A stretch of 64,000 bases of DNA from an uncultured Aquimarina sp. (lineage in GTDB: Bacteria; Bacteroidota; Bacteroidia; Flavobacteriales; Flavobacteriaceae): NCBI GenBank assembly GCA_947495425.1, contig CANLYR010000020.1, forward strand, positions 1-64,000, read 5' to 3'. The notes beneath the pieces are model-generated. The model had not been told where the DNA came from. It was given only the letters and a program-made list of their open reading frames with translations, and ran no database searches. The translations under genes and the position numbers were made by a program. Below, piece after piece: positions 1 to 7,845 of this stretch (position 1 is its first letter; each line of letters starts with the position of its first letter).

Positions 1-10
1 TTCTAGAGAA

Positions 11-75
11 ATGACCATTGGGTGACTTTAAGTCACGAGCCTGAAACTATGGACTTCAAGTCCATAGTGGTTCAT
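11..75. repeat. Two adjacent palindromes at the window start
   Basis: Two perfect hairpin-forming palindromes lie side by side. Positions 22-36 are GTGACTT-T-AAGTCAC. Positions 47-67 are CTATGGACTT-C-AAGTCCATAG. Both share the core GACTTnAAGTC. The outer flanks ATGACC (11-16) and GGTTCAT (69-75) are also roughly complementary, so the stretch could fold as a double hairpin. It sits at the upstream edge of the open frame of the next gene, which has no good start codon, so an inserted palindromic element is possible. No second copy was seen in the window. Confidence 0.5.
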
Positions 76-149
76 TTTATGATATAGTAATAGAAAGAAA
101 AAAGAATGAGGCTTTAATAAAGAGTGTTTTCGAATATGATGAACAAAAG

Positions 150-587
150 GTGAGAAAAGCTAAATTGATACCTCAAGAGCCTTTTGAAATGGAAATATCC
201 GAAGGTAAAATCTTGTATGATATTATTGGATATCAAGACACATCAAATTTTGCTATTTCTAAAAGATTATATGATCTACTCAAAGAGAATGAAATCACTG
301 GATGGAGAGCTTATGAAGTCTCAATTAAAGGACAAAGTAATAGTTATTATGGTTTTCAAATAACTGGTAGATGTAGTAAGCTTGATATACCGAATGAGGC
401 AGGTTTTTATACTGGATATAAGTTTGATTCAAGTACTTGGGATAAATCAGACTTTTTTAGTCCTGATGAGACCATGTTGCTCTTCTGTACAGAGAAAGTT
501 CAGAAGCTGTTTAAGAAATATAAAATCACCAATGCTGAATTAGTAGATATTAATGCAGTTCAAGCTTATTCCGTAGGTAATTTGTAA
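150..587 (+). CDS. Hypothetical protein, possibly Imm11/DUF1629-like immunity protein, 5' end unclear
   Basis: A 145-residue soluble protein with no signal peptide. The C-terminal half has a spacing that reminds me of the DUF1629/Imm11 immunity family: WDKSDFF, then a strand reading FCTEKVQKLFKKYKITNAEL. Family members are usually longer and begin with their own N-terminal strand. The first available start is a GTG at 150, yet the same frame stays open and looks coding back to about position 45, directly after the palindromes, without any ATG. The gene may therefore be a 5'-truncated remnant. A hairpin follows it. The family assignment is a weak recollection, and the conservative reading is hypothetical protein. 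Confidence 0.45.
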   Translation: MRKAKLIPQEPFEMEISEGKILYDIIGYQDTSNFAISKRLYDLLKENEITGWRAYEVSIKGQSNSYYGFQITGRCSKLDIPNEAGFYTGYKFDSSTWDKSDFFSPDETMLLFCTEKVQKLFKKYKITNAELVDINAVQAYSVGNL

Positions 588-599
588 TCTTAATTCCTA

Positions 600-641
600 A
601 AGTATATTGAAGCCCTTGCAGAGATGTGAGGGCTTATACTT
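600..641 (+). terminator. Probable terminator after the Imm11-like gene
   Basis: Inverted repeat with two stem segments: AAGTATA (600-606) pairs with the TATACTT ending at 641, and AAGCCCT (610-616) pairs with AGGGCTT (629-635). The loop is 12 nt. The T-run is short, so this is a moderate terminator candidate. Confidence 0.5.
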
Positions 642-916
642 TGAATACGTTCTACTTGTTTTATAGTCTCTTAGGTATCACTATTTCGATATCCTCAATG
701 ATAATTTTTAAGGCATTGATATTGAATTTATTACGATTTATTGATGGAATAATTTTCTTAATGTTATAATATTTTTATGATTTTGTGGTTATATATGCCG
801 TCTTTATAAAGCTATTTAACAGAATACAATCATTTTTGGTTCGGTTTTTGTTAATTAATTTAAGATATAGTCCTACCCCATTTAATAGTTCAAATACACA
901 CAAATTAATCTATTGT

Positions 917-1294
917 ATGGAATACTTAAACGTATTGCATCGCTTATTTAATGAAGATAAGGGATGGCTTACTACGCACTATTTATCAACCACATCATAC
1001 CTTAACTTTTTAACACAAGAATTTACTGAATTCTATACCCATTTCTCTGTTACGCTTCCTAAAGAACAGCATAGGTTGCCAGCAACACTTGAGTATGATG
1101 AGATTCCATTTTATACATATCAAGCTCAAAATCCAAAAAAAGGATATACGAATATTGCCATAGATCATAAACTACCCCAACGCTATAAAGCAGCAATCAA
1201 AAGAGCCGAATTCCATAAAAAGGATGTAGAAAGGATACATTATAAAGAAGGAGAGCATCATCGATGTTTTGACATTTTTAATAGATTTTCATAA
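917..1294 (+). CDS. Hypothetical protein
   Basis: An open frame runs from a GTG at 785, but the part before 917 reads as AT-rich, non-coding-like sequence. The first ATG in frame is at 917, giving about 125 residues. The product is basic at its C-terminus (several Lys, Arg and His residues) and has no membrane segment or recognisable motif. I do not recognise the family. It lies between two damaged or doubtful genes, so it could also be a remnant or a chance frame. No clear ribosome binding site was seen. Confidence 0.3.
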   Translation: MEYLNVLHRLFNEDKGWLTTHYLSTTSYLNFLTQEFTEFYTHFSVTLPKEQHRLPATLEYDEIPFYTYQAQNPKKGYTNIAIDHKLPQRYKAAIKRAEFHKKDVERIHYKEGEHHRCFDIFNRFS

Positions 1295-1390
1295 TTTTGG
1301 TTTTTAGCGTTAGTATTTCAATATTCTGTTTATTTAAGATATCCTTTTCATTGTAAGTTAAATCTATGGGGTCATATGAAAAAAAGAAAA

Positions 1391-1937
1391 ATGAAGATCA
1401 ATTGGTTAGAGAAGGCTCGTCAAAGTTGGAGTCACACGGGGAGTAAAAGGCCTCCATTTGCCATAGCACCAAAAAAAAGATCAGCGATCTGTTTGGGATT
1501 TTCCGCGACCTCCGAGTATCGAAAAAGTGAACAAACCAGTACTAATTAATCACAAGGGCATAGAGATCGTAAATTCCCATAATGCCTTAGCAGTGCTAGA
1601 AACTGCTAGCCCACCAACATATTATATACCTAAGAGTGATATTAATATGAGTGTGCTTGTGAGAATTTCAGAAAAGACCTCGATGTGTGAATGGAAAGGC
1701 AGTGCGGTTTACTGGGTGTTGAAGACCATGACTGATCGTCCCGTGGCATGGTCGTATCCGAATCCTTTTCCAGAATTTGAAGAGCTAAAAGATCATATAG
1801 CATTCTACCCTCAACATCTTGATTGTTATATCGATGGGGAAGAAGTAGAAGCACAATCCAGCGAATTTTATGCAGGATGGATCACTTCAGATCTAGTCGG
1901 GCCTTTTAAAGGAGAACCAGGAACGGGACATTGGTGA
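1391..1937 (+). pseudogene. DUF427 domain protein, broken by a +1 frameshift in a run of eight A
   Basis: DUF427 family protein of unknown enzymatic role. The intact-looking C-terminal frame begins at a GTG at 1527 and shows family-typical stretches such as NPFPEFEELKDHIAFYPQHL, with a C-terminal PGTGHW. The missing N-terminus is present just upstream in another frame, starting at ATG 1391 (or 1376) with WLEKARQSWSHTGSKRPPF. The two frames join at the A8 run 1471-1478. Removing one A gives a continuous protein of about 181 residues across KKDQRSVWDFPRPP. This is either a real inactivating or phase-variable indel or a sequencing error. A second, short DUF427 gene lies in the ergothioneine operon at 41069. 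Confidence 0.8.
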
Positions 1938-2062
1938 ACAACATTTCCATGAAACCTGAATACTCAACAATTTGATACAGAAAATTCGGTTATGTTTAGA
2001 TTAAAGATGTAGCATAAGCTAATACTGAATAGTATAAAAAGAATATAAAGTTTAATAAACCA

Positions 2063-2281
2063 ATGAATAGGAATCTAAAGGAAAAAATAGTCAAGGTCTG
2101 CAATGCAAAGATTGCTGCTAAGGGCGATCATGTAGGACTTTCATTCTATGCTTTTTTTGCTAACAAGAATGATACTCCCGAATTACTGATGGAAGCCGCA
2201 ACTTGGTGGATTCTTGATCATAAATTGGATCATTTTGAGAAAGCGATAAAAATTAAAAAGATGGTCTTAGAAGAAAATTAA
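2063..2281 (+). CDS. Small conserved-looking hypothetical protein
   Basis: A 72-residue soluble protein with an ATG start and amphipathic helix-like sequence (ELLMEAATWWILDHKLDHFE). It has no signal peptide or cysteines. I recall similar short proteins in Flavobacteriaceae but know no function. It is followed 26 bases later by the operator and promoter region of the exonuclease/GIY-YIG gene, so it is probably transcribed separately. Confidence 0.6.
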   Translation: MNRNLKEKIVKVCNAKIAAKGDHVGLSFYAFFANKNDTPELLMEAATWWILDHKLDHFEKAIKIKKMVLEEN

Positions 2282-2306
2282 AATAATAGCTAACCTATAA
2301 TCGACA

Positions 2307-2340
2307 ATGGATTAATTCCATGTTGTAGGAATAATTCCAA
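2307..2340. promoter_or_regulatory. Two palindromic operators matching those of the S24 repressor locus
   Basis: Site 1 (2307-2321) reads ATGGATTAATTCCAT, one base from the perfect palindrome ATGGAATAATTCCAT found at 13813-13827. Site 2 (2326-2340) reads TAGGAATAATTCCAA and contains the identical core GGAATAATTCC. Their centres are 19 bp apart, about two helical turns. They lie just upstream of a TAnnTTTG box (2359-2366). From position and identity I infer that the S24/XRE regulator encoded at 13949 binds here and represses the nuclease gene. Confidence 0.65.
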
Positions 2341-2358
2341 TAATTCAATTTTTTATAG

Positions 2359-2366
2359 TAGTTTTG
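2359..2366 (+). promoter_or_regulatory. -7 promoter box of the exonuclease/GIY-YIG gene
   Basis: TAGTTTTG matches the Bacteroidota -7 consensus TAnnTTTG. The operators at 2307-2340 would cover its -33 region. A TTG start at 2364 would lie inside this box, which supports ATG 2388 as the true start. Confidence 0.55.
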
Positions 2367-2387
2367 CATTTCATAATACTATGGATA

Positions 2388-3782
2388 ATGCAAGACCAAC
2401 TATATTCCGTTATTGATGTTGAAACTACTGGAAAAGGTATTTTGGGTAACCGTATTACAGAAATCTGCATTGTATTATTGCGAGGAGATACAATTATTGA
2501 TAAATTTACTTCTTTGGTCAATCCCGAACAAAACATTCCACCTTTTATCACTGGACTTACGGGTATTGATAATGATATGGTGCGAGATGCACCAAAGTTT
2601 GATGAGATTGCAGCGCGTATTATCGAGATGACGACAAATGCTATTTTTGTAGCTCATAATGTTACTTTTGATTATAATGTGGTAAGAGGTGAGTTCAAGC
2701 GTCTGGGATATACATTTACTCGAAAAAAACTATGCACAGTACGACTTTCCAGAAAGCTAATTCCAGGGTTGTTTTCTTATAGTTTAGGGAGGCTTTGTTC
2801 GTCGCTTGGTATTCCATTAGTCGATCGGCATCGTGCCGAAGGCGATACCGATGCTACGGTGATTTTATTTCAACGCATTTTAGCACTTGATCCAGAGTTT
2901 ACAATCATACATTCTTTTTTAAATGTGCGTTCTAAAGAGGCAACGCTACCTCCTCACCTTAATGTAGATGCTATCAATGCATTGCCCGAAGAAACCGGAA
3001 TCTACCTGTTTAAAGATCAAAAAGGGAACGTAATTTATGCGGGCAAAGCAAAAAATATAAAGCAGCGAGTGATTAGCCACTTTTATGATAAAAAGAATAA
3101 AGAATATGCTCTTTGTCAAAATACACATGCCATAGATTATGAGATCACAGGTAATGAACTGATCGCTTTATTAGTTGAAGCAGAGAAGATTCAAAAACAT
3201 TATCCAAAATTTAATAGCGCTCAAAAAAAAACCATAGCTCCCTATCGAATTATACAGTATATCAACAGAAAAGGAGTGATACAACTTGCAATCGATAGAT
3301 CAAAAAGTATTGATCACTCCCTGGAGGTATTTTATAAAAGAGCTGATGCGATAGCACAACTAGAGCGCTTATGTTTTGATTATGAATTATGTCCACGATA
3401 TTGCAATCTGCAAAGTACTACAGAGCGTTGTTCTCACTATCGTATAAAAAACTGTAAAGGAATATGCCATGGCCAGGAATCAGTAGCATTATACAATATG
3501 AGGGTACAGCGAGCACTAGCATGTCTAAAAAAAGAGAAAGAAACGTATTTGATCAAGGAAAAGGGTAGGACGATGGATGAACATAGCTTTGTGATGGTTC
3601 AAAACGGAATTTATAAAGGGTTTGGTTATATTCATCAATCAGAACAAGTATCACATTTTGATGATTTTGAAACCTTTTTAACATTACAAAAGCATACGTA
3701 TCATACTACAAAAATTATTAAGAGTTATCTGCGTAAACACGGAGAACGCAATATTATGTATTTGCAAGAGGAATTGTCATGA
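2388..3782 (+). CDS. DEDDh 3'-5' exonuclease fused to GIY-YIG endonuclease (PolC-epsilon/Cho-like)
   Basis: A two-domain nuclease of about 464 residues. The N-terminal domain (about residues 1-170) is a DnaQ-type exonuclease with VIDVETTG (catalytic D and E), HNVTFDYNVV, and HRAEGDTDAT (catalytic H and D). Residues about 195-280 form a GIY-YIG domain as in UvrC/Cho, with TGIYLFKDQKGNVIYAGKAK. The C-terminal region is Cys-rich (CPRYCNLQ, CSHYRIKNCKGICHG) and may bind metal. Enzymes of this architecture are annotated as DNA polymerase III epsilon-like/excision nucleases. ATG 2388 is chosen because the upstream TTG lies in the promoter box. The two operators upstream suggest control by the S24 repressor at 13949 and therefore a DNA-damage role. 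That link is inference. Confidence 0.85.
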   Translation: MQDQLYSVIDVETTGKGILGNRITEICIVLLRGDTIIDKFTSLVNPEQNIPPFITGLTGIDNDMVRDAPKFDEIAARIIEMTTNAIFVAHNVTFDYNVVRGEFKRLGYTFTRKKLCTVRLSRKLIPGLFSYSLGRLCSSLGIPLVDRHRAEGDTDATVILFQRILALDPEFTIIHSFLNVRSKEATLPPHLNVDAINALPEETGIYLFKDQKGNVIYAGKAKNIKQRVISHFYDKKNKEYALCQNTHAIDYEITGNELIALLVEAEKIQKHYPKFNSAQKKTIAPYRIIQYINRKGVIQLAIDRSKSIDHSLEVFYKRADAIAQLERLCFDYELCPRYCNLQSTTERCSHYRIKNCKGICHGQESVALYNMRVQRALACLKKEKETYLIKEKGRTMDEHSFVMVQNGIYKGFGYIHQSEQVSHFDDFETFLTLQKHTYHTTKIIKSYLRKHGERNIMYLQEELS

Positions 3783-3913
3783 TTGTACACCGTCGAAAAG
3801 ACCTTTCGTTTTTGTAAATTGATAGTTGGGTAAGGAGAATAAAAGAGGTTATATCAAAGCTTTGTAGTTATGTAGAAGTAAAAACTTGTATAGACAAGAC
3901 TGACAGTTAAGCA

Positions 3914-4789
3914 TCAATTGACTTTTTGTATTAGAGGATTAAACGCTTTTGAAGCCACAATTACTTTGTCTCCAATAGACATGGTTTGTATTTCAGTTGC
4001 TTCGGCAATTGTTTTTACAAAATTTGTTCCTATCAAAATAGTTACAATATAGATAACGTCTTCCTTTTCAATATGAACGATCTCTCCCGAGAACTGAAAT
4101 TTTCCGCTTACTTGTTTGGTTGTAAATATTCCAATTGGCGATCCTTGTTTTACGATTTTTCCATTTTCGATGATACAAACAATGTCAGACATTTTTATAA
4201 CTTCACTTATCTCATGGCTTATCAGTAGCGTCGTTAAATTATATTGCTTGTGTACCTTAAGGATATAATCTTGTAATTTTGCTCGCATTTTGTTATCCAA
4301 TGCAGACAAAGGTTCATCCAGCATTAAGATTTCTGGTTTTCTAACCAATGCTCTTGCTAAAGCTACCCGTTGTTTTTGTCCTCCCGAAAGTTTTTGGGGT
4401 TTGCGGTCTTGCAAATCACCAAGTTCAATAATGTCAATTAATTCGTCTATAATTTTTTTGCTCTGTCTTTTTTCCAAAGCATAAAAAAGATTTTCTTTAA
4501 CGGTCATATTAGGAAATAAAGCATAGTCTTGAAATACAAATCCGATCTTCCTTTGTTGAGGTTTTAGGCAAATTCCTTTTTCTGTATCAAGCCAAGTATT
4601 TCTATTACAGATAATACATCCTTTATCTGCCTGAAGCAATCCTGCCATCATTTTCAATATTGAAGTTTTTCCTGCACCAGAATCTCCATATATGGTAATC
4701 AAATCACCTTGATCAATATCGATATTGATATCAAGTAATATGTCTCCTTGTACAGCTGTTAATTTTTTTTGTAAAGCAATATGTATCAT
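3914..4789 (-). CDS. modC: Molybdate ABC transporter ATP-binding protein
   Basis: ATPase subunit that powers molybdate (or tungstate) import at the inner membrane with ModB and ModA. It shows Walker A GDSGAGKTS, Q-loop FVFQDYALFP, signature LSGGQKQRVALARAL, Walker B ILMLDEPLSALD and the switch His in LLISHE. The length of 291 residues is shorter than E. coli ModC. The tail after residue 230 looks like a single TOBE-type oxyanion-binding segment. The start overlaps the end of modB by 4 bases, which is typical of translational coupling. It is the last gene of the operon. Assignment to molybdate rests on the modA and modB neighbours. Confidence 0.9.
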   Translation of the reverse strand: MIHIALQKKLTAVQGDILLDINIDIDQGDLITIYGDSGAGKTSILKMMAGLLQADKGCIICNRNTWLDTEKGICLKPQQRKIGFVFQDYALFPNMTVKENLFYALEKRQSKKIIDELIDIIELGDLQDRKPQKLSGGQKQRVALARALVRKPEILMLDEPLSALDNKMRAKLQDYILKVHKQYNLTTLLISHEISEVIKMSDIVCIIENGKIVKQGSPIGIFTTKQVSGKFQFSGEIVHIEKEDVIYIVTILIGTNFVKTIAEATEIQTMSIGDKVIVASKAFNPLIQKVN

Positions 4790-5457
4790 CTCCAGAATCG
4801 TTTTAAATAACCTCCATTAACTAAATACACAATAAGTAAGATGCTAAATGTTATCCCAAATAGAACAAGTGAATACCAGTTTGCTACATCATAATTGAGG
4901 GCTTCAACTTCGTCGTAAATAGCTATAGAGGCGACTTTCGTCTTTCCGGGCATGTTACCACCAATCATTAATACCACCCCAAATTCACCAATGGTATGAG
5001 CAAAAGCGAGTATAATACCAGTGAGTACTGATGGTTTTATGTTGGGTAGGAGTATTTTAAATAACGTTGTGGTCTTAGATTTTCCTAACACATAGGAGGC
5101 TTCTATGATTGATGAGGATACCTTTGAAAATCCGGCCTGTATTGGATGCACCATAAACGGCAAACTATATAGTATGGAAGCAAAAACAAGACCTTTAAAC
5201 GAAAAAATAAGCCGGATGCCTAAGTAATCATTCAGCCAGCCTCCAAAAGTATTTGATGGGCTAAAGGCAACTAACAAGTAAAATCCTAAAACCGTGGGAG
5301 GTAAAACAAGGGGCATACTAACTAATGTTTCTAGTATTGGTTTAATTTTCGATTTTGTATAAGCTAACCAATAGGCAATAGGAATTGAAATAAGCAACAG
5401 TAAGAGTGTTGTTATCAAAGCTAGCTTAAATGTTAGTAATAAAGGTTGCCAATCCAT
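4786..5457 (-). CDS. modB: Molybdate ABC transporter permease
   Basis: Inner-membrane permease of 223 residues with about five or six hydrophobic segments. It carries the ABC-permease EAA loop around EASYVLGKSKTTTLFKILLP, and AFAHTIGEFGVVLMIGGNMPGKT is typical of ModB/CysT-type permeases. It overlaps modC by 4 bases and abuts the upstream TOBE gene by one base, so it is clearly in an operon. Length and motif order fit ModB. Confidence 0.92.
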   Translation of the reverse strand: MDWQPLLLTFKLALITTLLLLLISIPIAYWLAYTKSKIKPILETLVSMPLVLPPTVLGFYLLVAFSPSNTFGGWLNDYLGIRLIFSFKGLVFASILYSLPFMVHPIQAGFSKVSSSIIEASYVLGKSKTTTLFKILLPNIKPSVLTGIILAFAHTIGEFGVVLMIGGNMPGKTKVASIAIYDEVEALNYDVANWYSLVLFGITFSILLIVYLVNGGYLKRFWR

Positions 5458-5858
5458 TATTTTGATAGCATTATTTCGGTTGCTTTTATCATCGTTGTTA
5501 TTTTTTCGCCAACATATAATTGTAGTTGATCAATACTATCTGAAGTTACGACTGCAATTATTTTTCCAATTGTTGTATCTATAGTCAAGGTGCTTAGGAG
5601 TGCTCCTTTTTTTATATCCAAAATTTCTCCTACTGTCTTGTTTTGTATACTAATAGAAGGTTGGTCAATACCTTTGCTAATGATTACTTCGGTTTCTTTA
5701 AAAATAATAGTAACTGAGTTGCCTTGCTTCAAATAGGAAGCTGTATCGGGTGTTTCTATCACAATTGTAGTAAACAAAACAGATTCGACTTGTATCGTAA
5801 TCAATGATAAACTTCCGTTAGTCTTTATGTCAGCAATTTTTCCTTTAAAGCTATTCAC
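5457..5858 (-). CDS. TOBE/Mop-type molybdate-binding protein
   Basis: A 133-residue soluble protein made of two tandem Mop/TOBE-like repeats, about residues 1-65 and 70-133. Each has the pattern strand, then VTIIFKETEVIIS or ITTMIKATEIMLSK at the repeat end. Such di-Mop proteins bind molybdate or similar oxyanions and serve as intracellular storage or sensing modules. The position between modA and modB in the same orientation supports a molybdate role. It has no DNA-binding domain, so it is not a ModE regulator by itself. Confidence 0.85.
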   Translation of the reverse strand: MNSFKGKIADIKTNGSLSLITIQVESVLFTTIVIETPDTASYLKQGNSVTIIFKETEVIISKGIDQPSISIQNKTVGEILDIKKGALLSTLTIDTTIGKIIAVVTSDSIDQLQLYVGEKITTMIKATEIMLSK

Positions 5859-6000
5859 ACACTGGCAATTTAATGATCATATAAAAATACATTAATTAAA
5901 ATTTGTTTTAGTAATTCCTCTTGTATTACTCGATAATCAAGCTTCAAAAGAGGCTTTCCTTGATATTTGAGATCTTTTTTCGAATGTACCTTGGATTAGC

Positions 6001-6765
6001 TCAGAGGTCATTTACTGAGTATCCATAATTTTCCAGAATTATTTTTGCTTCTTGAGAGCATAAAAAATCATAAAATGCTTTCGCTTTGTGATGATTTTCT
6101 GCATTATTTTTGAGAATAACAACTCCTTGCGCAATAGAAGAATGATCTGATTCATCTATAGTTACCCAATTTCCTTTACCTTTGATTTTTGGCGATACCA
6201 CTACAGATTTTGAAGTAAAACCAATTTGCGCAGATTTTGAAATAATAAATTGATTAGTTTGAGATATACTTTCTCCATACACTAGTTTATCTTTTACATC
6301 CTTATATACACCATGTTGTTTTAATACTTCTATGGCTGCAGTACCATATGGGGCTGTTTTGGGATTTGCAATAGCAATATGATCAATTTTTAAACTTTTA
6401 AGAATATCAATAGAAGGATGGATGCTATCAATCATAGACCATAGTACTAGTTTCCCGTATGCATAGATTTTTGGAGCTTTACATGTATATCCTGAAGTAT
6501 ATAATTTATTAGGATATTTCATGTCTGCAGAAACAAATATATCAAAAGGGGCACCTTCTTTAATTTGTGCGGTTAGCTTACCAGATGAACTTATAATCAG
6601 ATCACAAGCAATGTTCGTTTGATCTGTAAACTTTTTTAATAATTCTTCACTGGCAAATTGCATATTTGCAGCTATTGCAATATTAAGTTTTTCGCTTTCT
6701 TGTTGCTGCTTACATGAAGTAAGTGTTAGTAAGCCTATAAAAATCAAGAATCTTATTTTTTGCAT
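6001..6765 (-). CDS. modA: Molybdate ABC transporter substrate-binding lipoprotein
   Basis: Periplasmic binding protein of 254 residues. The N-terminus is a lipoprotein signal with lipobox LTSC (Cys at about residue 18). ModA features follow: IAAN at the first ligand loop, ISSSGKLTAQIKEGAPFDIFVSAD, and NPKTAPYGTAAIEVL. Together they describe the fold and serines that hold the oxyanion. It is separated by about 140 bases from the TOBE gene and 33 bases from the upstream NTF2-like gene, all on the minus strand. Confidence 0.93.
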   Translation of the reverse strand: MQKIRFLIFIGLLTLTSCKQQQESEKLNIAIAANMQFASEELLKKFTDQTNIACDLIISSSGKLTAQIKEGAPFDIFVSADMKYPNKLYTSGYTCKAPKIYAYGKLVLWSMIDSIHPSIDILKSLKIDHIAIANPKTAPYGTAAIEVLKQHGVYKDVKDKLVYGESISQTNQFIISKSAQIGFTSKSVVVSPKIKGKGNWVTIDESDHSSIAQGVVILKNNAENHHKAKAFYDFLCSQEAKIILENYGYSVNDL

Positions 6766-6798
6766 TATGTGTATTTTGCCTATTCTTTAATTTAATTT

Positions 6799-7278
6799 TT
6801 AATGAAGGCTGATTACTTTGGTGATTTTCCAACTATCATTTTTATGTTGCCACATTGTGATAAATTTACCAGGGCGTGATGGCGCATCTGGCTCTTGATT
6901 ATTATGAAATTTATGTAAACCTATTTGAACGGCACCATAATCCTTAATAGGATATACTTCTATACTTCCCTCAACTAATTCTCTGGTTACCTTACCACAA
7001 ATATATTTCTCTAAAGAATTAATCAGCTCTTCTTTTGAAGTGGTCAAACCGCCTTTATCATGAAAAAACTCAATATCATCAGCATATAACGAGGCTTGCT
7101 TTTCTAAATCACAGCTATTATAAGCATCAAAATATTCTTTATCCATTAAAACGATGTTTTCGTATAATTCTTTATCATCAGGAATATATTTTTGTTCTTG
7201 ATTAATAGCCATTTCATTCTTAGAATTGCATGATAAAAAAGCAGTAGTAAGTACTAGTGTGATAAAGATTCGCATCAT
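6799..7278 (-). CDS. NTF2/SnoaL-like (DUF4440-type) lipoprotein
   Basis: A 159-residue protein with an N-terminal lipoprotein signal (lipobox FLSC). The NTF2-like fold is recognisable: an opening helix with YFDAYNSCDLEKQASLYADDIEFFHDKGG and closing strands GKFITMWQHKNDSWKITKVISLH. Members of this group act as small enzymes or ligand-binding proteins, and no activity can be read here. It is 33 bases upstream of modA and may be the first gene of that transcript, but nothing in it points to molybdate. Confidence 0.75.
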   Translation of the reverse strand: MMRIFITLVLTTAFLSCNSKNEMAINQEQKYIPDDKELYENIVLMDKEYFDAYNSCDLEKQASLYADDIEFFHDKGGLTTSKEELINSLEKYICGKVTRELVEGSIEVYPIKDYGAVQIGLHKFHNNQEPDAPSRPGKFITMWQHKNDSWKITKVISLH

Positions 7279-7495
7279 AGTGTTTAATGGTTTTATTTAT
7301 AAATAGTTTAGTCGTTTCTATATATACCAATACATCTAATAGTCTCTAGCTATTTTATTATGGAACATTCTAAAAACGAAAAAATTTGCTTTTAATCGAA
7401 GATACGCATTTTAATGTACTGTTATTTTTATTTTTCAAAAACTAGAGTTTTACTTTCATTTCATAGTTCTGAAAAAAATAGTTATAAATATAGCG

Positions 7496-7717
7496 ATGAG
7501 AGACGATTTAGATAGTTCTGATGTAAAACAGATTATACATAATTTGATCACATTTATTGTGGTTGAAGGTAAAGAGTATGTAAATGATAATCGAAAAAGA
7601 GAATATGTTGCAGGATATCTGCTTGTTTTGATTAAAATTATTAACAGCATTGAGGACGAAGAAGAGTTTTCTATAGTAGAAAAAATAGCTAATGATATTT
7701 CGCATTACATAAAGTAG
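7496..7717 (+). CDS. Small acidic hypothetical protein
   Basis: A 73-residue protein rich in Glu, Asp and Ile, with no signal peptide. I do not recognise a family. It is chosen over the two overlapping minus-strand frames because it has an ATG start and a strong hairpin terminator 35 bases after its stop codon, in the matching orientation. It may be a small regulatory or partner protein; function unknown. Confidence 0.5.
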   Translation: MRDDLDSSDVKQIIHNLITFIVVEGKEYVNDNRKREYVAGYLLVLIKIINSIEDEEEFSIVEKIANDISHYIK

Positions 7718-7751
7718 GGAACCATTGGTTGGTTGTCTTTATGTTGATTTT

Positions 7752-7790
7752 AGAAAGCTTTCTTACTTAATTGAGAAAGCTTTCTTTCCT
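7752..7790 (+). terminator. Strong hairpin terminator
   Basis: AGAAAGCTTTCT occurs at 7752-7763 and again at 7774-7785. Because the unit is itself palindromic, the two copies form a 12-bp stem with a 10-nt loop, followed by TTCCTTATAT. It terminates the small gene at 7496. Confidence 0.7.
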
Positions 7791-7845
7791 TATATAATAA
7801 TAACTTTTATATCTTAAGCGTTTTAATATCCTAATTTATATTCCA

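Noticed and set aside
7456-7705. Two minus-strand frames of about 65 codons over the small gene at 7496
   Set aside because: They mirror the plus-strand gene, which has the ATG start and a downstream terminator in the right direction.
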